DNA of 10,117 nucleotides from Candidatus Neomicrothrix sp. UBA6944 (GTDB lineage Bacteria > Actinomycetota > Acidimicrobiia > Acidimicrobiales > Poriferisodalaceae), in assembly GCA_002448715.1 (NCBI GenBank), contig DJZU01000019.1:1135-11251 (forward strand), in the 5' to 3' direction. This document shows positions 6,553-10,117 of the stretch, piece after piece (the stretch's first letter is position 1; the number at the start of each line of letters is the position of its first letter). The notes beneath the pieces are model-generated. The model was not told where the DNA came from and made no database searches. It worked only from the letters and a program-made list of their open reading frames with translations. Position numbers and translations under genes: made by a program.

Positions 6553-7485
6553 ATGCGAATAATCGTCACAGGTGGCGGTGGCTTCTTGGGTCGGCTACTG
6601 ATCAAAGAATTACAAGAAGGGGGCGCGGATGATGTTGTAGCGATTGATGTGGTTGAGACATCCATTCCTGGCGTCAAAGTTCTTCAAGGCGATCTTGCTC
6701 ACGATCAGTTGTTGCCTGATCTACTAGAGGCTGGGCCCTGCATCATCTTTCATCTAGCTTCTGTGGTTAGCGCCGGCGCTGAAGCCGACTGGGAGCACGC
6801 TGTTGACCAAAACATTGGCGGCATGCTGCAACTGCTGGAAGCTTGTCGACGATCAAGTCATCTCCACAAAGTTGTGTTTGCTAGCACGTTGGCTGTGTTC
6901 GGGGGAGCTACTGCCGGAGCCGAAGTCGGTGATTTTGTGAAACAAACACCTGCTGGTACTTACGGAACAACGAAAGCGATCGGAGAACTACTTATTAACG
7001 ACGCGACACGTAAAGGACACATAGACGGACGATCGGCCAGGCTCCCCACGGTAATAGTTCGACCTGGGGCACCGAATGCTGCGGCCTCGGGCTTTGCTTC
7101 TGGAATGTTTCGAGAGCCTCTCGCTGGATTAGAAAGTGTGGTGCCTGTCTCTGAACAAACGATCATGGTTGTGGGCTCGGCCCAAAATACTGCTACTTGT
7201 ATTCGTTTAGTGGCGGAACTTGATTCCGATCGTTTGGGGCACGATAGAGCAGTCGGGGTTCCTGGGTTAAGCGCCACGGTGGGGGAGATGCTCGAAGTAT
7301 TAGAAAAGGTTGGAGGCCCTGAAGCTCGAGCACTGGTCAAGCTTGAATATGACGCCGCGACCGATGAGTTGGTCCAAAGTTGGCCAGCACAGCTAGACGA
7401 TGCCAGGGGTCGCGAACTAGGTCTTCCCGGGGACCCTGATCTTGAGTCAATGGTTCGCAGCTATGTGGAGATGATCAGCCAGTAA
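6553..7485 (+). CDS. denD: NAD-dependent epimerase/dehydratase-type SDR, D-erythronate dehydrogenase-like
   Basis: This is an extended short-chain dehydrogenase of 310 residues. D-erythronate dehydrogenase oxidises D-erythronate to 2-oxo-tetronate with NAD. Visible are the nucleotide motif TGGGGFLG (6-13), an acidic residue after the second strand (D32) indicating NAD, HLAS (67-70), the catalytic serine in FASTLAVFG (S111) and YGTTK (Y137, K141). The middle portion, including KAIGELLIND, GHIDGR, RLPT and RPGAPNAAASGFASG, closely matches what I recall of the DenD family. The start is ATG 6553 with GGGAGGG upstream; an ATG 15 codons earlier is rejected. It probably forms a unit with the preceding alcohol dehydrogenase. 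The 3' end overlaps the convergent aminotransferase by 11 bp. DenD's usual partners OtnK, OtnC and OtnI are not present, so a related hydroxyacid could be the real substrate. Confidence 0.85.
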   Translation: MRIIVTGGGGFLGRLLIKELQEGGADDVVAIDVVETSIPGVKVLQGDLAHDQLLPDLLEAGPCIIFHLASVVSAGAEADWEHAVDQNIGGMLQLLEACRRSSHLHKVVFASTLAVFGGATAGAEVGDFVKQTPAGTYGTTKAIGELLINDATRKGHIDGRSARLPTVIVRPGAPNAAASGFASGMFREPLAGLESVVPVSEQTIMVVGSAQNTATCIRLVAELDSDRLGHDRAVGVPGLSATVGEMLEVLEKVGGPEARALVKLEYDAATDELVQSWPAQLDDARGRELGLPGDPDLESMVRSYVEMISQ

Positions 7486-8767
7486 CTGAATTCAGAGCGG
7501 AGATGATGATCTCGCAACCCTCATTCATCTCCTCTTTAGAGACATTCAGCATTGGGGTGAGTCGAATTACGTTGCCGTAAAGACCCCCTTTGCCGACTAA
7601 AAGGCCTTGGTCCTTGCAGACTTCGATCAGTTGCGTAGCAGCCGTAGCATTTGGCTCAACGCTGCCGGGTTGCACGCATTCAATGGCTTGCATAAGGCCC
7701 TTGCCTCGTAGCTCACCTACCCAGTCGGTTTTGTCACACGCTCCAACGAGCATTTCGGTCATTTGCTGACCGCGAACGGCGGCGTTTGACTGAAGATCAT
7801 GATCTTTCACGAATTTGAGGGTGGCTCGGCCTGCTGCGACTGAAAGGGGATTACCACCAAACGTTGTAAATGAGGTGCGGTCAAGAACATTCATTACTTC
7901 GGCTCGAGCCACACAACCCGCAAGGGTGATGCCGTTTCCAACACCTTTAGCGAAGGTCAAAATATCGGGAGTGATGCCGTGCGCCTCGTACCCCCAGAAA
8001 TGGTCACCGGTGCGCCCCCAACCTGTTTGCACCTCATCGCTGATGAACAGAATATCGTTCGCTGCAAGGACCTTGTGCATTGCTCCGAAGAAGCCATCGG
8101 GTGGGGTTGCGAAGCCGCCTACCCCTTGAATCGGTTCAGCGATCAAGGCAGCGAAACCGCCGGCGTCGGTCATATCTAGAAGTTGGACTAAATCAGATAC
8201 GCATGCTTGGGTATAGGCCTCATCTTCAAGTTCCCTGAACGGACTTCTGAGCCGGTAGGGGCCCTGAACAAAATGAACGTCCAGTCCGCTGTAGCTGCTA
8301 GTCAACCAACTGCGGTGAGAGGTAACAGCCTGAGCGGTCAGCGAACGTCCGTGGTAGCTGTTTCGCATCGCCAACAACTGATTTGATTGGCGGTAATTAG
8401 TGGCCAACAAAATTGCGGTGTCATTGGCTTCAGAGCCTGATGTCGTAAACAGAACTCGTGCGTCGGGAATGCCAGAAACTGCCGCTACTTCTTCGGCAAA
8501 CGACACGACTTGTTCGTTGAGATACAACGTAGAAGTGTGCATCACCTTGGCGGCCTGATCTTGCACTGCGGATACGACCTCGGGGACAGAGTGGCCGACC
8601 ATTGTCGTCAAGATGCCACCGAAAAAATCTAGGTACTGGTTGCCCTCTAGGTCCCATACGTAGCTGCCTTTTCCGTAGTCGATAGAAATAGGTGATTCGT
8701 ACAGTGGGTTCACGAATGAGGGCATTACGGCCCGATAGCGCTCTAACAATTCCTGGGTATTGGCCAT
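7475..8767 (-). CDS. Class III aminotransferase, AGXT2-like
   Basis: This is a complete class III PLP aminotransferase of 430 residues, resembling alanine-glyoxylate aminotransferase 2 and related omega-amino acid enzymes that use pyruvate or glyoxylate as acceptor. Motifs are FFGGILTTMVGH (48-59), the phosphate loop TTSGSEAND (108-116), the YHGRS segment (138-142), the ring aspartate in SDEVQTGWGRTG (D244) and the Schiff-base lysine in TFAKG (K274). It shares this architecture with the partial enzyme at the left edge, but the two sequences differ widely, so they are not a recent duplication. The ATG start lacks a clear ribosome binding site, suggesting translation coupled to, or initiated after, the upstream genes. 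It follows the LigB-type dioxygenase by 69 bp on the same strand, which places it in one probable operon with LigA/LigB. Its stop overlaps the SDR gene tail to tail. Confidence 0.93.
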   Translation of the reverse strand: MANTQELLERYRAVMPSFVNPLYESPISIDYGKGSYVWDLEGNQYLDFFGGILTTMVGHSVPEVVSAVQDQAAKVMHTSTLYLNEQVVSFAEEVAAVSGIPDARVLFTTSGSEANDTAILLATNYRQSNQLLAMRNSYHGRSLTAQAVTSHRSWLTSSYSGLDVHFVQGPYRLRSPFRELEDEAYTQACVSDLVQLLDMTDAGGFAALIAEPIQGVGGFATPPDGFFGAMHKVLAANDILFISDEVQTGWGRTGDHFWGYEAHGITPDILTFAKGVGNGITLAGCVARAEVMNVLDRTSFTTFGGNPLSVAAGRATLKFVKDHDLQSNAAVRGQQMTEMLVGACDKTDWVGELRGKGLMQAIECVQPGSVEPNATAATQLIEVCKDQGLLVGKGGLYGNVIRLTPMLNVSKEEMNEGCEIIISALNSVTG

Positions 8768-8809
8768 ATTGCTGGTCGTTCGCTTAGTTGTGGAGGGTGG
8801 GCAGGTTCG

Positions 8810-8826
8810 CTACGAGATCACCGTAG
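8810..8826. repeat. Short inverted repeat in the LigB-aminotransferase gap
   Basis: CTACG (8810-8814) and CGTAG (8822-8826) form a perfect five-base stem with a 7-base loop in the 69-base gap downstream of the LigB-type stop. No T-run follows on the minus strand, so it is not a convincing terminator; it could be a processing or attenuating hairpin, or chance. Confidence 0.25.
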
Positions 8827-8836
8827 TTGAAGAAAA

Positions 8837-9655
8837 TTAGAGATTTACTGTCGCCGTGGTGCAGCCGACAGCGAAGATGGGAATTGGCTCGTAAAAGTGG
8901 ACGGTTCCGAGTTTGCCTTCTGTTGCACCAGAAATTGCCATAAAGGTCCGAATCTCGAATGCACCCTGACCTGCTTCAAGATATGACTCAGTGTCGCTGT
9001 ATGACAGCATTGCCTGTTTGTCGCAACGCGACCACTGGTCAAGGAATTGCCGGTCCCAATCTTCATTAATTTTTCCGCTATCAGGGGTAGCTGGCCAGTG
9101 GCTAATTCCTCCGGTGCCGATTAGAGCCACTCGTTCAGGAACGGCTTCTGCTGCCTCGCCTAGTGCTTGACCAAATTCCCAAGCTCTGTGCAGAGGTGCT
9201 AGGGGAGGACCCTGACAGTTGATGTTCGCTGGTACTACGGGCAGGTCGTAGTTAGGGGTAAGGAAATGCAATGGGACCATGATGCCGTGATCAAATTTCC
9301 ACTCTTCGGCGTAACTAACATCACTTCGTTCCATGACTTTGCTGATCAAACGCTCCGATAGTGAACGATTTCCAGGAATCCGTGTGCGCTCGATTCCTAG
9401 CCAGTCTGGATTCTCGATGGGCCCTTCGTAGTAATCGGCCATTCCCATAGCGAAGCTGGGCATGTTGTTCATGAAGAAGTTCGCGAAGTGCTCGGCTGCA
9501 ACCACTATTAGAACATCTGGTTTACTTGCCTCTAGCTGGAGCCGCATGTCGTTGAAAGCGTCGTAGAGACGCTTCCTCGCCTCTGGCTCCGCTTGCTCGG
9601 CACGCCCAACTATTCCTGGTGCGTGGCTGCACACTCCAGCAAATACCAAAGCCAT
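8837..9655 (-). CDS. LigB-type class III extradiol ring-cleavage dioxygenase (catalytic subunit)
   Basis: This is a non-haem iron(II) dioxygenase that opens a catechol-like ring next to the two hydroxyl groups; related enzymes are protocatechuate 4,5-dioxygenase beta subunit, gallate and 3-O-methylgallate dioxygenases and DODA-type proteins. Its 272 residues match the family (about 270-300). By comparison with LigB, the expected iron ligands are H11 in CSHAP, H56 in AEHFANFF and E234 in GAFEIRTF, with the catalytic histidine H186 in GGISHWP. The conserved DHGIMVPLHF segment (122-131) is also present, so the active site looks complete. The ATG is 3 bases after the LigA-type stop, with a GGGGG run upstream inside that gene's end, a layout expected for co-translated alpha and beta subunits. 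The aromatic substrate cannot be inferred; no hydroxylase or hydrolase for a classical meta-cleavage route is nearby. Confidence 0.92.
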   Translation of the reverse strand: MALVFAGVCSHAPGIVGRAEQAEPEARKRLYDAFNDMRLQLEASKPDVLIVVAAEHFANFFMNNMPSFAMGMADYYEGPIENPDWLGIERTRIPGNRSLSERLISKVMERSDVSYAEEWKFDHGIMVPLHFLTPNYDLPVVPANINCQGPPLAPLHRAWEFGQALGEAAEAVPERVALIGTGGISHWPATPDSGKINEDWDRQFLDQWSRCDKQAMLSYSDTESYLEAGQGAFEIRTFMAISGATEGKLGTVHFYEPIPIFAVGCTTATVNL

Positions 9656-9658
9656 TTT

Positions 9659-10084
9659 CTATCGTCCCCCAGCAGTGTTCTGTGTTTGTCCCAGTCGACT
9701 TGTGTGGGCCTCGACGCCTTCATATCCGGTAACTGCATACACGCCTTCCCGAACCGGGCCGTAGTCCTCTAGGCCATCTCGCATTTGTTGCAGATAGTCC
9801 TGCCATTCGATGGAGTGAAATGCTGCGAAATGCATGAGAATTTGGCCATTAACACCTAGGTGAAATAGCAGTCCTATGTCTGGTTCAACGAGCGCTCGTT
9901 TTTCTTCGTCAGACAGATCAAAGCCTGCAAGAGATGCGTCACGATCTGCTGTATAACGAGACTGAAACTCTGGATCGCGGTTCAGTTCGAAGAGAAACTT
10001 TTGGACGTAGTACAGGCTCACCATTACAGATTCTAGGGTGAAGTAGTCAATTCGATACCGGAGGGTCTTCGTGGGAGTGTTCAA
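9659..10084 (-). CDS. LigA-type small subunit of extradiol dioxygenase; start uncertain near window edge
   Basis: This small, mainly helical protein resembles the alpha subunit of LigAB dioxygenases, which caps the catalytic LigB subunit and helps form its substrate pocket. The recognisable core runs from YYVQKFLFELNRDPEFQ (about residues 25-41) through FDLSDEEKRAL to a GVNGQILMHF and SIEWQDYLQQM region. From the TTG at 10084 it has 141 residues, close to LigA (about 139). Two points leave the start open: the frame remains open to the window's end, so translation could begin further out, and ATG 10024 (121 residues) fits the family core and lies 6 bases after a TAGAAT box, which would suit a leaderless transcript. 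The stop is followed after 3 bases by the LigB-type ATG, so the two are almost surely one transcript and one complex. Confidence 0.8.
   Translation of the reverse strand: MNTPTKTLRYRIDYFTLESVMVSLYYVQKFLFELNRDPEFQSRYTADRDASLAGFDLSDEEKRALVEPDIGLLFHLGVNGQILMHFAAFHSIEWQDYLQQMRDGLEDYGPVREGVYAVTGYEGVEAHTSRLGQTQNTAGGR
10030..10035 (-). promoter_or_regulatory. Possible -10 element for a leaderless LigA-type transcript
   Basis: Minus-strand TAGAAT matches five of six -10 consensus bases and the TANNNT form common in several phyla. The next in-frame ATG (10024) starts 6 bases downstream, where transcription would begin. No good -35 is seen at the proper spacing. This is a hypothesis that competes with the upstream TTG start. 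Confidence 0.25.
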
Positions 10085-10117
10085 TACGCTGCGATCAGTT
10101 GTTCGTTTCAGAACATT

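Noticed and set aside
1..8767. Recent duplication of the two class III aminotransferase genes
   Set aside because: Only general family motifs are shared; the rest of the two sequences differs widely, so they are old paralogues or independently acquired.

Overview
The window looks like a bacterial catabolic and amino-group-transfer neighbourhood. It is densely coded, with mid-range GC by eye (roughly half), GTG and TTG as well as ATG starts, and degradative enzyme families. This fits a free-living heterotroph; an environmental, perhaps marine, actinobacterium-like or similar lineage is possible, but nothing here fixes the taxon. No rRNA, tRNA, CRISPR array, insertion sequence or phage gene was seen.

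Layout, left to right. A class III aminotransferase (minus strand, C-terminus cut by the left edge) diverges across about 146 bp from a class V aminotransferase of the alanine/serine-glyoxylate type (plus strand). The class V gene converges, with only 3 bp between stops, on an acyl-CoA dehydrogenase (minus). The dehydrogenase lies 126 bp downstream of a 12-TM MFS transporter on the same strand. The MFS gene diverges from a plus-strand pair: a medium-chain zinc-type alcohol dehydrogenase and an extended SDR that closely resembles D-erythronate dehydrogenase (DenD). The SDR gene overlaps by 11 bp, tail to tail, the last gene of a minus-strand run that reads LigA-type subunit, LigB-type extradiol dioxygenase, class III aminotransferase (AGXT2-like). 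The LigA-type gene sits at the right edge and its exact start is uncertain.

How they may work together (inference). The genes supply uptake (MFS), ring opening (LigA/LigB), two alcohol- or hydroxyacid-oxidising steps (MDR and SDR), an acyl-CoA oxidation and three PLP aminotransferases of two different folds. One reading is the breakdown of nitrogen-containing or hydroxylated organic acids, with amino groups passed to pyruvate or glyoxylate. No single known pathway contains this exact set. The usual partners of DenD (OtnK, OtnC, OtnI) and regulators are not in the window, so the substrate remains open. Two genes (MFS and LigA-type) have real start-codon ambiguity, and the SDR start is moved downstream to an ATG with a strong ribosome binding site.
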